Part shown: positions 24,006-32,912 of the stretch, piece after piece | Layout: the number at the start of each line of letters is the position of its first letter | Position numbering within the stretch: the first letter of the stretch is position 1 | From: an alpha proteobacterium AAP38 | GTDB lineage: Bacteria > Pseudomonadota > Alphaproteobacteria > Azospirillales > Azospirillaceae | Reading direction: 5' to 3' | NCBI GenBank assembly: GCA_001296005.1 | Contig: LJHR01000027.1 | Location: 124,001 to 188,000 of the forward strand | DNA: 64,000 nucleotides | Notes under the pieces: generated by a model | Told to the model about the DNA's origin: nothing | The model's input: only the letters and a program-made list of their open reading frames with translations | Databases searched by the model: none | Program-made: the position numbers and the translations under genes

Positions 24006-26402
24006 ATGCCGACATGGAAAGGTCCTGCTTCCTGGGCCGGTCGCGAAGCCAGCGCCGGGGACCGGCTGCCTTATCAGGCACTGCTGGACGATGGCAGCTT
24101 GCTGCTACGCGACGGGTCGTTGCTGCGCACCATCCATGTCGCGGGTCTGGCGTTCGAAACGGAGGATTCAGAGGCGCTGAACCACCGGCTGGCCGTGCGG
24201 GAGGTGATGTTGCGTTCCGCCTTGGACGCACGGCATGTGGTCTATCACCATGTCATCCGCCGCCGGATACAGCCGGAACTGTCGGCCAATTTCGACAGCC
24301 CGCTGGCCGGGCTGATCGACCGGCGCTGGCAGGAGCGGTTGGCCGACCGGCGGCTGTTCATCAATGAACAGTTCCTGACCATCCTGCGCCGTCCGGCGCG
24401 GGGCAAGGCTGGGCTGGTGGATCGCATCCTGTCGCGGGGCTGGTCAGCCCAGCGTCTGGACAGCGAACGCCGCGCCCTGGATGCCGCCGTCACGGCCCTG
24501 CTGGCGGGGCTTGAACCCTATGGCGCCCGCGCGCTGGGCACCTATGATACCGCCCATGGTCCCTGTTCAGAGGTGCTGGAGCTGCTGTCGGCCCTGTATA
24601 ATGGGGAGATGCGGCCTGTGCTGCTGCCGCCCAGGGGCACCGATATCGGTCGCCATATCCCCTATTCCCGCGTCAGTTTTGGTGTCGATGCGCTGGAACT
24701 GGCCGGGCCGCAGGCTCGGCAGGTGGCCGCCGGCCTGTCGGTGAAGGAATATCCAGACGCGACGCGCGCCGGCCTTCTGGACAATATTCTTCGCCTGCCG
24801 GTCGAACTGACCCTGACGGAGAGCTTCGCCCCGGTGGACCGGCAGACGGCACGGGAACGCATGGATCTGGCGCTGCGTCGCCACCGCGCCACAGATGAGG
24901 AGACGGTGACCGAACGGGCCGAGATGCTGGCAGCGCGCGACGCGCTGTCGGCGGGTCAGGTCGGGTTCGGCGATCATCATCTGGGCCTGCAGGTCCGGGC
25001 ATCCGACATGGCGGCCCTGGATGATGCCGTAGCGTTGGCCGGTGCCGCCCTGGCCGATATCGGTGCCATCGCCGTGCGGGAGGATGTCAATCTGGAGCCG
25101 CTATTCTGGGGACAGTTCCCCGGCAATGAGCGTTTTCTGGTCCGCCGCGCCCTGATCTCCACCGCCAACGCCGCCGGCTTCCTGTCGCTGCACGGCTTCC
25201 CGCTGGGCAACTCCGGCGGCAACCATTGGGGTGATGCCGTGGCCATGTTCGAGACGACCAGCGCCACCCCGTACTTCTTCAATTTCCATGAAGGCGATCT
25301 GGGCAATTTCACCATCATCGGCCCGTCCGGGTCGGGCAAGACGGTGGTGCTGAACTTCCTGGCCGCGCAGGCGCAGAAATACAAGCCCCGTACCATCTTC
25401 TTTGACAAGGACCGGGGGGCGGAGATTTTCCTGCGCGGGATCGGCGGGCATTACAGCCGGCTGCTACCCGGCGAACCGTCGGGCATGAACCCGCTGCAAC
25501 TGTCCGACAGTGCCGTCAACCGCGCCTTCCTGCGCCTGTGGCTGGCCTGCCTGTTGAAGGCGGACGGGCCGGAGGAAGAGGCGGCCATCGCCGATGCCGT
25601 CGATGCCTGTTTCGACCATGCCCCGCATCTTCGCCGCCTGCGCCATTTCCGCGAACTGCTGTCGGGCGCCACCCGGCCCACGCCGGGCGATCTGGCCAGC
25701 CGTCTGTCGCCCTGGATCGGGGCGGGCGAACATGCCTGGCTGTTCGACAATGAGTTGGACCGGCTGGATCTGGATGCGCGCGTGCTGGGCTTTGACATGA
25801 CGGCGCTGCTGGATGTGCCTGCCCTGCGCACGCCGGCCATGATGTATCTGTTCCACCGCATTGATGAACGGCTGGATGGTGATCCGTCCATGATCCTGAT
25901 TGATGAAGGTTGGAAGGCGCTGGACGATCCCGTCTTTGCGGCCCGCATCCGCGACTGGCTGAAGACCCTGCGCAAACGCAACGCCATTGTCGGCTTTGCC
26001 ACGCAATCGGCGCGAGATGCGTTGGACAGCCGTATCGCCAGTGCCATTGTCGAACAAACCTCCACCATGATCTTCATGCCCAATCCCAAGGCGCGAGAGG
26101 ATGATTACTGTGCCGGGTTTGGCCTATCGGCGCATGAACTGGAGTTGATCCGTGGCCTGCCGGCACATGGGCGCTGCTTCCTGGTCCGCCATGCCAACCA
26201 TTCCATCGTCCCGCGCCTTGACCTGGGCGGCATGAACGACATGCTGATGGTTCTGTCGGGGCGGGAGGCGAATGTCCGCCGCCTGGACATGATCCGCGCC
26301 AGCACCGGCGATGACCCCGCCCGCTGGTATCCGCGCCTGACGGGCACGCCCTGGCCCGGTGTGGCGGACCTGCCGGGGGTGGAAAGGTTGGCCGCAGAAT
26401 GA
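24006..26402 (+). CDS. virB4: VirB4-family T4SS ATPase
   Basis: A 798-residue ATPase of the CagE/TrbE/VirB4 family with Walker A GPSGSGKT at about residues 439-446 and Walker B MILIDEGW at about 629-636. A C-terminal RGLPAHGRCFLVRHANHS segment completes the family pattern. The ATG at 24006 has GGAGAAG at the correct distance; a TTG 15 bases upstream is unlikely. VirB4 is the inner-membrane motor that powers pilus biogenesis and substrate transfer. Its stop overlaps the virB6 start (ATGA). Together with VirB11 it is one of only two ATPases here; no VirD4 coupling protein gene is present. Confidence 0.95.
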   Translation: MPTWKGPASWAGREASAGDRLPYQALLDDGSLLLRDGSLLRTIHVAGLAFETEDSEALNHRLAVREVMLRSALDARHVVYHHVIRRRIQPELSANFDSPLAGLIDRRWQERLADRRLFINEQFLTILRRPARGKAGLVDRILSRGWSAQRLDSERRALDAAVTALLAGLEPYGARALGTYDTAHGPCSEVLELLSALYNGEMRPVLLPPRGTDIGRHIPYSRVSFGVDALELAGPQARQVAAGLSVKEYPDATRAGLLDNILRLPVELTLTESFAPVDRQTARERMDLALRRHRATDEETVTERAEMLAARDALSAGQVGFGDHHLGLQVRASDMAALDDAVALAGAALADIGAIAVREDVNLEPLFWGQFPGNERFLVRRALISTANAAGFLSLHGFPLGNSGGNHWGDAVAMFETTSATPYFFNFHEGDLGNFTIIGPSGSGKTVVLNFLAAQAQKYKPRTIFFDKDRGAEIFLRGIGGHYSRLLPGEPSGMNPLQLSDSAVNRAFLRLWLACLLKADGPEEEAAIADAVDACFDHAPHLRRLRHFRELLSGATRPTPGDLASRLSPWIGAGEHAWLFDNELDRLDLDARVLGFDMTALLDVPALRTPAMMYLFHRIDERLDGDPSMILIDEGWKALDDPVFAARIRDWLKTLRKRNAIVGFATQSARDALDSRIASAIVEQTSTMIFMPNPKAREDDYCAGFGLSAHELELIRGLPAHGRCFLVRHANHSIVPRLDLGGMNDMLMVLSGREANVRRLDMIRASTGDDPARWYPRLTGTPWPGVADLPGVERLAAE

Positions 26403-27613
26403 CGACCCAGGCTTGCCCCGGATTTTCCAACCTGGATGGTGCCGGCGGTGTTGCCGGCGGTGTTGCCGGCGCGTTGCGGGCCGTCGACTGTCTGGCTGCG
26501 CAGACCACGGAAAAGGCCTTCTCCACGCTGCTTGGCCCGGATGGTGCGCTGGGTCAGGCGCTGACCCTGCTGCTGACGCTGTATGTCGCGCTGATGGCCA
26601 TCCGCATGCTGACGGGGCGCACGGGCGTCGGCCTGTCCAGCCTGACCCCGCGCATGATGGGGCTGGGCCTTGTCCTGTGCTTCGCCACCTCCTGGGCCGC
26701 CTATCATCAGGTGGTGTGGAACCTGCTGGTTGGCGCGCCCGACCATCTGGCCTCGCTGCTGGCCGGGACGCGTGGATCGGCCCCGTCGCTGTTCGCCGAC
26801 CGGCTGGATCAACTGTTCCAGCTGGTTCTGGACGCCGCACGCCAATCGGCGGTGGCGGGTGGGGAGAAGCCAACCATGCTTGCGGGCATGCGCCCGGCGG
26901 ACCTGCTGTGGATCGCCTCTCTGCTGCTGCTGTTCGGGACGGTGGGGGTGCTGGTGGCGTCCAAGATTGCGCTGGCGGCGCTGCTGGCGCTGGGGCCGGT
27001 CTTCATCCTTCTGGCCCTGTTCCGGGCGACCAGCGGGTTGTTCGAGGGGTGGCTGCGCGCATCCATCCTGTTCGCCCTCGTGCCGCTGCTGACGGTGCTG
27101 GTTGGTACAGGTGCGCTGGCGTTGATCGCACCCATGCTGTTGGACCTTTCCATGGCCGGCGGCATGCCGACGCCGGAACTGGCCGTGTCGGTTCTGCTGG
27201 GAGCGGGGGTATTCAGTCTGCTGATGCTGCTGGTCCTGCGGGTGGCGGCGACATTGACGGGGGGATGGCGCCTGAACCTGCATGGCCGCCTGGATGCGCC
27301 GCGCGGCCAGGGCGGCTCCGCCCATGCCAGTGTCACCACCCATGCGGCTAATCCGGCCCTGACCCCGGCCGCCGCCCGGGCCAGCGCAACCGCCCAGAGC
27401 AATGCCGCCGCCGCCCTGTCTGGTGCCACGATGCTGAGCTTGAATTCGCAGCAGACCGCACCGCGCGCCGCCAGCATGGCGGCCCCGGCCGGCCTGACCA
27501 GTCCGGGCGATGCCGCCCGCCAGAACCCCACCAATGCCCCCCAGCCTAACCGCCAAGCCGCAGGTCTGGGCCAGCGTTTCCGCAGCCCGGCTGTGAAAGG
27601 AACCCGATCATGA
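26399..27613 (+). CDS. virB6: VirB6/TrbL-family T4SS channel protein
   Basis: A 404-residue polytopic membrane protein with about six hydrophobic segments between residues 45 and 290, matching TrbL/VirB6. It has an Ala/Thr/Asn/Gln-rich hydrophilic tail (about 300-404). VirB6 forms part of the inner-membrane translocation channel. The N-terminal region GAGGVAGGVAGA is encoded by tandem 12-base repeats (26440-26471). It overlaps virB4 and virB9 by 4 bp on each side, which leaves no room for virB7 or virB8, genes that normally sit here. Confidence 0.85.
   Translation: MTTQACPGFSNLDGAGGVAGGVAGALRAVDCLAAQTTEKAFSTLLGPDGALGQALTLLLTLYVALMAIRMLTGRTGVGLSSLTPRMMGLGLVLCFATSWAAYHQVVWNLLVGAPDHLASLLAGTRGSAPSLFADRLDQLFQLVLDAARQSAVAGGEKPTMLAGMRPADLLWIASLLLLFGTVGVLVASKIALAALLALGPVFILLALFRATSGLFEGWLRASILFALVPLLTVLVGTGALALIAPMLLDLSMAGGMPTPELAVSVLLGAGVFSLLMLLVLRVAATLTGGWRLNLHGRLDAPRGQGGSAHASVTTHAANPALTPAAARASATAQSNAAAALSGATMLSLNSQQTAPRAASMAAPAGLTSPGDAARQNPTNAPQPNRQAAGLGQRFRSPAVKGTRS
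26440..26471 (+). repeat. Tandem 12-base repeat (2.7 copies) in virB6
   Basis: TGCCGGCGGTGT occurs at 26440 and 26452, with an eight-base partial third copy at 26464. It encodes the Gly/Ala/Val stretch near the VirB6 N-terminus. The repeat stays in frame, so copy-number change would only lengthen or shorten the protein by four residues per unit. Confidence 0.6.
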
Positions 27614-28359
27614 CCAAGCGTCTTCTGGCCTTGCCGCTGCTGGCGGTCCTGCTGTCCACCACGCCCTGCTTTGCCGATAACCGCATCATCTGGACACAGT
27701 ATGACGAAGCCACCGTGGTTACAGTACCCGGTCGCGCCGGTATCCAGACGACCATCCAGTTCGAACAGGGGGAGCGGATCGAGAATGTGGCCATCGGTGA
27801 CAGCGCCGGGTGGCAGGTCACGCCTAACCGCCGCGCCGACCTTCTGTTCCTGAAGCCGATCCTGTCCGACAGCCGCACCAACATGACGGTCGTCACCGAC
27901 CGCCGCACCTATCTGTTCGACCTGACGACAGGGGGCAAGGGCGGGCCGCTTTATGTCATGCGCTTCAGCTATCCCAAGCCGTTCACCCCACCGACCCCCA
28001 CCGTAGCGGAGGCACCGCCGCCCGACATCACGTCCGACCCGGCCCCGAAGGTGGCGGAAGAGGTGGCGGTCCCCCAGCCCAGCGACCTGAATTTCGCGTG
28101 GGAGAAGCAGGGGCCGGAAAAGATGCTGCCGGCGCAGGTGTTCGATGATGGCCATGCCACGTATCTGCGCTGGGAAGCCGGGGCCGAAGTGCCGGCCATC
28201 ATGGTGGACGGGCCGGATGGGGCCGAAGGTCCCGCCAATTACGCCATGCGCAATGATCTGATCGTGCTGGATGGCGTGCCGCGCCGCATCACCCTGCGCA
28301 ATGGCAAGCGTACGGCCAGCCTGATCCAGACCACCCAGACTGCGGAAAGGACCAAGTGA
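27610..28359 (+). CDS. virB9: VirB9/TrbG/CagX-family T4SS core protein
   Basis: A 249-residue protein with a signal peptide (about residues 1-22, ending CFADN). The N-terminal VirB9 beta domain includes GRAGIQTTIQFEQGERIENVA-like strands, DSRTNMTVVTDRRTYLFDL and a Pro-rich linker near 125-145. The C-terminal domain includes FDDGHATYLRWEAG. VirB9 forms the outer-membrane core ring with VirB10 and usually VirB7, which is not encoded here. The start overlaps virB6 (ATGA) and the stop overlaps virB10. Confidence 0.92.
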   Translation: MTKRLLALPLLAVLLSTTPCFADNRIIWTQYDEATVVTVPGRAGIQTTIQFEQGERIENVAIGDSAGWQVTPNRRADLLFLKPILSDSRTNMTVVTDRRTYLFDLTTGGKGGPLYVMRFSYPKPFTPPTPTVAEAPPPDITSDPAPKVAEEVAVPQPSDLNFAWEKQGPEKMLPAQVFDDGHATYLRWEAGAEVPAIMVDGPDGAEGPANYAMRNDLIVLDGVPRRITLRNGKRTASLIQTTQTAERTK

Positions 28360-29435
28360 TGAGCTTCACCGCCGACCCCGTAAGTGTCAGTGACGATCCC
28401 CGCCTGTCCATGCCCGCCGGTGCATTGGTTCTGGCTGGCCGAACCCATTACCCCACTGTCGCGGACCGTCGCAGCGGGGGCAATCTGGGAATGGTCGCCG
28501 GTGTGGCCTGTGTCCTGGCGCTGGGCGGCCTCACCTTCTGGGGTTTGAACCAGGCCCGGCAGCCGGTGGCGGAACCCACCCCCCCGCCCGTCCCGCCGCC
28601 GGCCCCGGTGGCCGCCTTGCCGGTCCCAACCCCGGCCCCGGTACCGGCGGCGGTGACACCAGCGCCGCAGCCCGCGCGCGTACCCGATCCGCAGCGTCTG
28701 GCCGCCCCAGTTATGGTCTTTGACATGTCGGTGCCGGCACCGGCCACGGCACCCTTGGCACCGACGGCAGGCACCATGGCGCCCGCGAACCCGGTTGCCC
28801 CGGTTCCGCCGACGGCCCTGTCGGACAATGAAGCGTTTGCGGTGCGCGTCGGCAATGGCGGCGTGGATACGGCCAGTGCCGTCCACGCCATCGCGCCCGC
28901 CACGACGGTGGCGCAGGGCGCCTTTATTCCCGCCGTTCTGGAAACCGCCATCGACAGTGACCTGCCCGGCTATGTCCGGGCATTGGTCAGCCAGGATGTG
29001 CGGTCGTTCGATGGCAGCCGCGTGCTGATTCCTCGTACCTCCCGCCTGATCGGGCAGTACAAGTCCGGGCTGCAGGCGGGGCAGAAACGGGTTTATGTGC
29101 TGTGGACCCGCCTGATCCGGCCTGATGGTGTGTCGGTGGCCCTGGCATCACCCGCCATCAGCCAGGATGGCAAATCGGGCCTGTCGGGTGATGTCGACAC
29201 GCATTTTGTCGAACGGTTTGGGTCGGCGACCATGCTGTCGGTTGTCGGTGCCCTGTCGGCCATCGGTAATGCCGCCCTGATCCTGTCGGGATCACAGTCG
29301 GCGGCGGGCGTTGCGGCCCAGCGTGACAGCCAGATCCCGCCCACCATCCGTATCGATCAGGGGCAGCCGATCCGCGTCTTCGTGGCCCGCGATCTGGATT
29401 TCTCCCTTGTTGCCACCAGCGGAGGCCGGTCATGA
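28359..29435 (+). CDS. virB10: VirB10/TrbI-family T4SS core protein
   Basis: A 358-residue protein with a short cytoplasmic N-terminus, one membrane helix (about residues 43-62), a Pro/Ala-rich periplasmic spacer (about 72-110) and the TrbI/VirB10 C-terminal barrel (about 170-358). Signatures include QGAFIPAVLETAIDSDLPG, SRVLIPRTSRLIGQY and QGQPIRVFVARDLDF. VirB10 spans both membranes and transmits energy from the ATPases. The ATG at 28359 overlaps the virB9 stop. The spacer is shorter than in many conjugation systems, but the core domain looks intact. Confidence 0.93.
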   Translation: MSFTADPVSVSDDPRLSMPAGALVLAGRTHYPTVADRRSGGNLGMVAGVACVLALGGLTFWGLNQARQPVAEPTPPPVPPPAPVAALPVPTPAPVPAAVTPAPQPARVPDPQRLAAPVMVFDMSVPAPATAPLAPTAGTMAPANPVAPVPPTALSDNEAFAVRVGNGGVDTASAVHAIAPATTVAQGAFIPAVLETAIDSDLPGYVRALVSQDVRSFDGSRVLIPRTSRLIGQYKSGLQAGQKRVYVLWTRLIRPDGVSVALASPAISQDGKSGLSGDVDTHFVERFGSATMLSVVGALSAIGNAALILSGSQSAAGVAAQRDSQIPPTIRIDQGQPIRVFVARDLDFSLVATSGGRS

Positions 29436-30400
29436 ATGCCAGTGTCGCCGTCCTGAATGATGCCGTCTATCTATCGGAATATCTTACCCCATTTCAGCCC
29501 CTGCTGGCGGATGAGCGGGTCACCGAGATCATGGTGAACCGGCCCGGTGAAATCTGGGCGGAACGCGCGGGCAGCGGCATGGACTGCCACAAGGAACCGC
29601 GCATCGACGATCAGTTGCTGCGCCGGCTGGCCGAACAGGTGGCGCGCCTATCGAACCAGGGCGTCAACCGCAACCAGCCGCTTCTGTCCGGTCGTTTGCC
29701 TGACGGGGCGCGGGTGCAGTTCGTGGCCCCATCCGCGACGCGCGGCCACTGGGCCATGGCTATCCGCCGCCACCGGCTGGTTGATGTGCCGCTATCCGCC
29801 TATGGTGCCCTGCCGCTGGTGCCTGATGATGGCTGGCGCGGGCGTGACCCGATGCAGGACCCCGCCGCCTATCTGGCTGCTGCCATCCGGGCACGACGCA
29901 CCATCCTGGTCAGTGGCGGCACCTCCACTGGCAAGACAACCTTCCTGAACGCCCTGCTGCGGCAGATGCCGGAACAGGAACGGTTGGTGGTGGTGGAGGA
30001 TACACCGGAAATCAACCTATCGGCCCCCAATGCCTTGGGCCTTGTGGCCGTAAAAGGGGAGATGGGGGAGGCGCGGGTGACCGCCAACGACCTGTTGCAA
30101 GCCTCTCTGCGGCTGCGTCCCGACCGGATCGTGCTGGGTGAATTGCGCGGGGAGGAGGCGGTCAGTTTCCTGCGCGCCGTCAATACCGGTCATCCCGGCT
30201 CCGTCAGCACCATTCACGCCAACAGCCCCCAGGGCGCGTTGCAGCAACTGGCCCTGATGGTGATGCAGACCGGCTTCAACCTATCGGTCCAGGAGACCAT
30301 CGCCTATGCTCGATCTGTCGTGGATGTGATCGTGCAGCTGGATCGGCGGGAGGGTGAGCGGGGCATCAGTGCCATTTGGGAAACGGCCCAGGCCATTTGA
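29432..30400 (+). CDS. virB11: VirB11-family T4SS traffic ATPase
   Basis: A 322-residue hexameric secretion ATPase. It has Walker A GGTSTGKTT (residues 162-170), Asp box VVVEDTPEI, Walker B-like LRPDRIVLGELRGEEA and the His box GHPGSVSTIHANSP. VirB11 switches the machinery between pilus assembly and substrate export. It overlaps virB10 by 4 bp and is the last gene of the operon; a fucose-related promoter begins within about 70 bp. Nothing after it resembles an effector, relaxase or coupling protein. Confidence 0.95.
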   Translation: MNASVAVLNDAVYLSEYLTPFQPLLADERVTEIMVNRPGEIWAERAGSGMDCHKEPRIDDQLLRRLAEQVARLSNQGVNRNQPLLSGRLPDGARVQFVAPSATRGHWAMAIRRHRLVDVPLSAYGALPLVPDDGWRGRDPMQDPAAYLAAAIRARRTILVSGGTSTGKTTFLNALLRQMPEQERLVVVEDTPEINLSAPNALGLVAVKGEMGEARVTANDLLQASLRLRPDRIVLGELRGEEAVSFLRAVNTGHPGSVSTIHANSPQGALQQLALMVMQTGFNLSVQETIAYARSVVDVIVQLDRREGERGISAIWETAQAI

Positions 30401-30467
30401 GAGATTATCGGTTCGGGACTGCCCCGTCATTGCAGTCGGCACTTCACGCTGGCAGCGGCGCTTCCAA

Positions 30468-30498
30468 TTGTGTATATGAGAATTAATTTCCATATATA
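30468..30498 (+). promoter_or_regulatory. Promoter with IclR/KdgR-like operator before Zn-ADH/fucP
   Basis: A TTGTGT (-35, 30468-30473) and TATATA (-10, 30493-30498) flank a near-perfect 24-bp palindrome at 30473-30496 whose core is TGAGAATTAATTTCCA. The core resembles IclR/KdgR boxes (TGAAA-N5-TTTCA). A related core, TGAGA-N6-TTTCACA, lies in the other fucose promoter at 38347-38366, so the IclR regulator encoded at 38394-39173 may bind both. Predicted transcription starts near 30505, which supports the downstream ATG at 30534. Confidence 0.55.
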
Positions 30499-30533
30499 AG
30501 ATGGATGCCCGTCGTTTGAATGCGGAGCCGGTG

Positions 30534-31544
30534 ATGAAGGCAGTTGTCTGTGAGCAACCAGGGACCTTGTCGCTGGTGACCCGGCCCCCGCCGGTGCGGC
30601 AGACGGATGAGGTGCTTGTCCGTATCCGTTGTGTCGGATTATGTGGCACCGACTACCATATCTATGAAGGTAACCAGCCGTATCTGGCCTATCCACGGAT
30701 CATGGGCCATGAACTTGCGGGGGAAGTGGTGGAGACCCCTGCCGGTTCGGCCCTTTGGCCCGGACAGACTGTCACCATCAATCCCTATCTGCCATGCGGA
30801 ACCTGCCGCGCCTGTCGACGGGGGCGTCCCAACTGCTGCTCCGGTATCCAGGTGCTGGGTGTCCACCGTGATGGCGGTATGTGTGAATACCTGGCGGTGC
30901 CGGCCCATGCGGTCATTGATGCGACGGGGTTGAGCCTGGAACAGGCAGCGATGGTAGAGTTCCTGTCCATCGGCGCCCATGCGGTGGCGCGGTCAGGGGT
31001 GGGGCAGGGGGATCGGGTCCTGGTGGCCGGCGCCGGCCCCATCGGTATCGCCACGGCCCTGTTCGCGCGCATGAACGGTGCGGCTGTCACCCTGATGGAC
31101 CTGCGCGCGGCGCGATTGGCGTACGCCGCCAATCGTCTGGGTTTTGGTGACACCGTGCAGGGTGGGGAAGGGGCGGCACAAAGGCTGCGCGAGCGCAACG
31201 GCGGCGAAATGTTCGACATCGTCTTTGACGCGACCGGCCATATCGGGGCCATGTCGGCCAATCTGGCTTATGTCGCCCATGCTGGGACCTATGTGCTGGT
31301 GGGCGTGGCCAAGGGCGATCTGGTCTTTGCCGATCCGGAATTCCATAAGCGGGAAACCACCCTGCTGGCCAGCCGCAACGCCCTGAAGGCGGATTTCGAC
31401 CGGGTCATTGCCGCCATCCGGTCCGGCGACGTTCCTGATGCCGCCCTTTACACCCATGGTTTCAATGCGGTGGAGATGCCGACCCGGTTGCCCCGGCTGA
31501 TCGCTGAGGCGGATCATGTTCTGAAGGCCATCGCGCGTTTCTGA
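30534..31544 (+). CDS. Zinc-dependent medium-chain dehydrogenase
   Basis: A 336-residue MDR-family alcohol/polyol dehydrogenase. Catalytic zinc ligands are C37 (GLCGTD), H59 and E60 (MGHELAG). Structural zinc cysteines lie at about 88, 91, 94 and 102 (PCGTCRACRRGRPNCC). The NAD-binding motif is VAGAGPIGIATALFAR. It resembles RspB/YjjN-type sugar-acid or polyol dehydrogenases. Placed 36 bp before fucP under a fucose-type operator, it may oxidise fucose, galactose or an aldonate, or handle a by-product; the core pathway already has an aldo-keto dehydrogenase. The ATG at 30534 has GGAG eight bases upstream. Confidence 0.88.
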   Translation: MKAVVCEQPGTLSLVTRPPPVRQTDEVLVRIRCVGLCGTDYHIYEGNQPYLAYPRIMGHELAGEVVETPAGSALWPGQTVTINPYLPCGTCRACRRGRPNCCSGIQVLGVHRDGGMCEYLAVPAHAVIDATGLSLEQAAMVEFLSIGAHAVARSGVGQGDRVLVAGAGPIGIATALFARMNGAAVTLMDLRAARLAYAANRLGFGDTVQGGEGAAQRLRERNGGEMFDIVFDATGHIGAMSANLAYVAHAGTYVLVGVAKGDLVFADPEFHKRETTLLASRNALKADFDRVIAAIRSGDVPDAALYTHGFNAVEMPTRLPRLIAEADHVLKAIARF

Positions 31545-31580
31545 TATCACCAATCTGAAAAGAGCCAGGAGAAGGCCGAT

Positions 31581-32864
31581 ATGTCAGGAGAGGAACTGTC
31601 CGGGAGCAGGGGGGCATCGCCCGCCCCCTTTATCGCCCATGGCTACCGCTGGGGTTTCGCCCTGATCGCCAGCCTGTTTTTTCTTTGGGCCATTGCCAAT
31701 AATTTCAACGACATCCTTATCCGCCATTTTCAGAAGGCCCTGGGCCTGGACCGGATGCAGGCGGGTTTCATCCAGTTCGTGTTCTATATCGGCTATTTCG
31801 TGGTGGCTCTGCCCGCCGGTCAGGTGATGCGCCGGTTCGGGTATAAGGCAGCCATCATTACCGGCCTATGCTTTTACGCCGGCGGGGCCCTGTTGTTCCT
31901 GCCCGCCTCTTATGTGCAGACCTACAGCCTGTTCCTGACGGCCCTGTTCGTCATCGCGGCGGGGGCGGCATTTCTGGAAACAGCCGCCAATCCCTACATC
32001 ACCGCCTTCGGTGATCCCAGCCGTGCGCCACAGCGCCTGAACCTGGCGCAGTCCTTCAATGGTTTCGGGGCGTTCGTCGCCCCCATCATTGGCGGCGTGC
32101 TGATCTTCTCCGGCGTTGAGCATTCGCCAGAAGCGCTGGCCGCCATGTCCCCGGTGGATTTGGATGCCTACCGCGCCATGGAGGCGTCGACGGTACGCCT
32201 GCCATATGCGCTGCTGGCGGCGGTAGCGGGGTTCATTGCCCTGGCCGTGATCTTCACCACGCTGCCCAAGGGCGATATCGAACAGGGCTCTGACGAAGCA
32301 TTCGGTAGTCAGGTTCGCCGCCTTCTATCCCACCGCACCCTGGTGATGGCCGTCATCGCCCAGTTCTTCTATGTCGCGGCCCAGGTGGGGATCTGGAGCT
32401 ACTTTGTGGATTTCGTGAAGGATGCGATGCCGGAAGTTCCGGAAAAGCAGGCCGCCTTCATGCTGTCGGCCAGCCTGATCCTGTTCATGGTGGGCCGGTT
32501 TGTCGGCACGGCCCTGATGACACGGGTAGCGCCGGCCCGGTTGCTGGGCATTTACGCCGTTACCAATGCGCTGCTCTGCGCGGTGGCGGCCTTCGCGCCG
32601 GGACAGGTGGCCGTCGGTGCCCTGATGCTGACCAGCTTTTTCATGTCGGTGATGTTCCCCACCATCTTCGCGCTGGGGATCGACAAGCTGGGCACCCTGG
32701 TGCCGCTGGGGTCGTCCTTCATCATCATGGCCATCATCGGTGGGGCCATCTGTCCGCCACTTATGGGCATGGTCGCAGTCGCTACCGGTTCCATGCAGCT
32801 GGCATTCTTGCTTCCGCTGATCTGTTTCGCCGTGGTGGCGCTGTACGCCCTGCCGAAGCGGTAA
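31581..32864 (+). CDS. fucP: L-fucose:H+ symporter
   Basis: A 427-residue major-facilitator protein with twelve predicted membrane helices. It matches FucP by the start SLFFLWAIANNFNDILIRHF, by FLETAANPYITAFGDP (TM4 region with the proton-relay acidic residue) and by FFMSVMFPTIFALGID in the C-half. FucP imports L-fucose, and often L-galactose or arabinose, with a proton. It is co-transcribed with the Zn-dehydrogenase and convergent with the fucose catabolic operon. GRAS: AGGAGAAG precedes the ATG. Confidence 0.92.
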   Translation: MSGEELSGSRGASPAPFIAHGYRWGFALIASLFFLWAIANNFNDILIRHFQKALGLDRMQAGFIQFVFYIGYFVVALPAGQVMRRFGYKAAIITGLCFYAGGALLFLPASYVQTYSLFLTALFVIAAGAAFLETAANPYITAFGDPSRAPQRLNLAQSFNGFGAFVAPIIGGVLIFSGVEHSPEALAAMSPVDLDAYRAMEASTVRLPYALLAAVAGFIALAVIFTTLPKGDIEQGSDEAFGSQVRRLLSHRTLVMAVIAQFFYVAAQVGIWSYFVDFVKDAMPEVPEKQAAFMLSASLILFMVGRFVGTALMTRVAPARLLGIYAVTNALLCAVAAFAPGQVAVGALMLTSFFMSVMFPTIFALGIDKLGTLVPLGSSFIIMAIIGGAICPPLMGMVAVATGSMQLAFLLPLICFAVVALYALPKR

Positions 32865-32874
32865 TGCCCTCAGT

Positions 32875-32898
32875 TCGGGGCGGGGCTTATCGCCCCGA
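32875..32898. terminator. Hairpin between convergent fucP and FAH genes
   Basis: TCGGGGCG and CGCCCCGA (8 bp, 8-nt loop) form a symmetrical hairpin between two convergent genes. No long T run follows on either strand. A short run of CCTA repeats (about 32903-32919) follows it. Confidence 0.5.
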
Positions 32899-32912
32899 CC
32901 TGACCTACCTAC

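Noticed and set aside
26105-27556. Minus-strand frame of 483 codons opposite virB4/virB6
   Set aside because: Shadow of clear VirB4 and VirB6 coding; Gln/Arg/His-rich and without motifs.
23382-30400. Conjugative or integrative mobile element
   Set aside because: No relaxase, coupling protein, integrase, attachment repeats or tRNA near the secretion operon.
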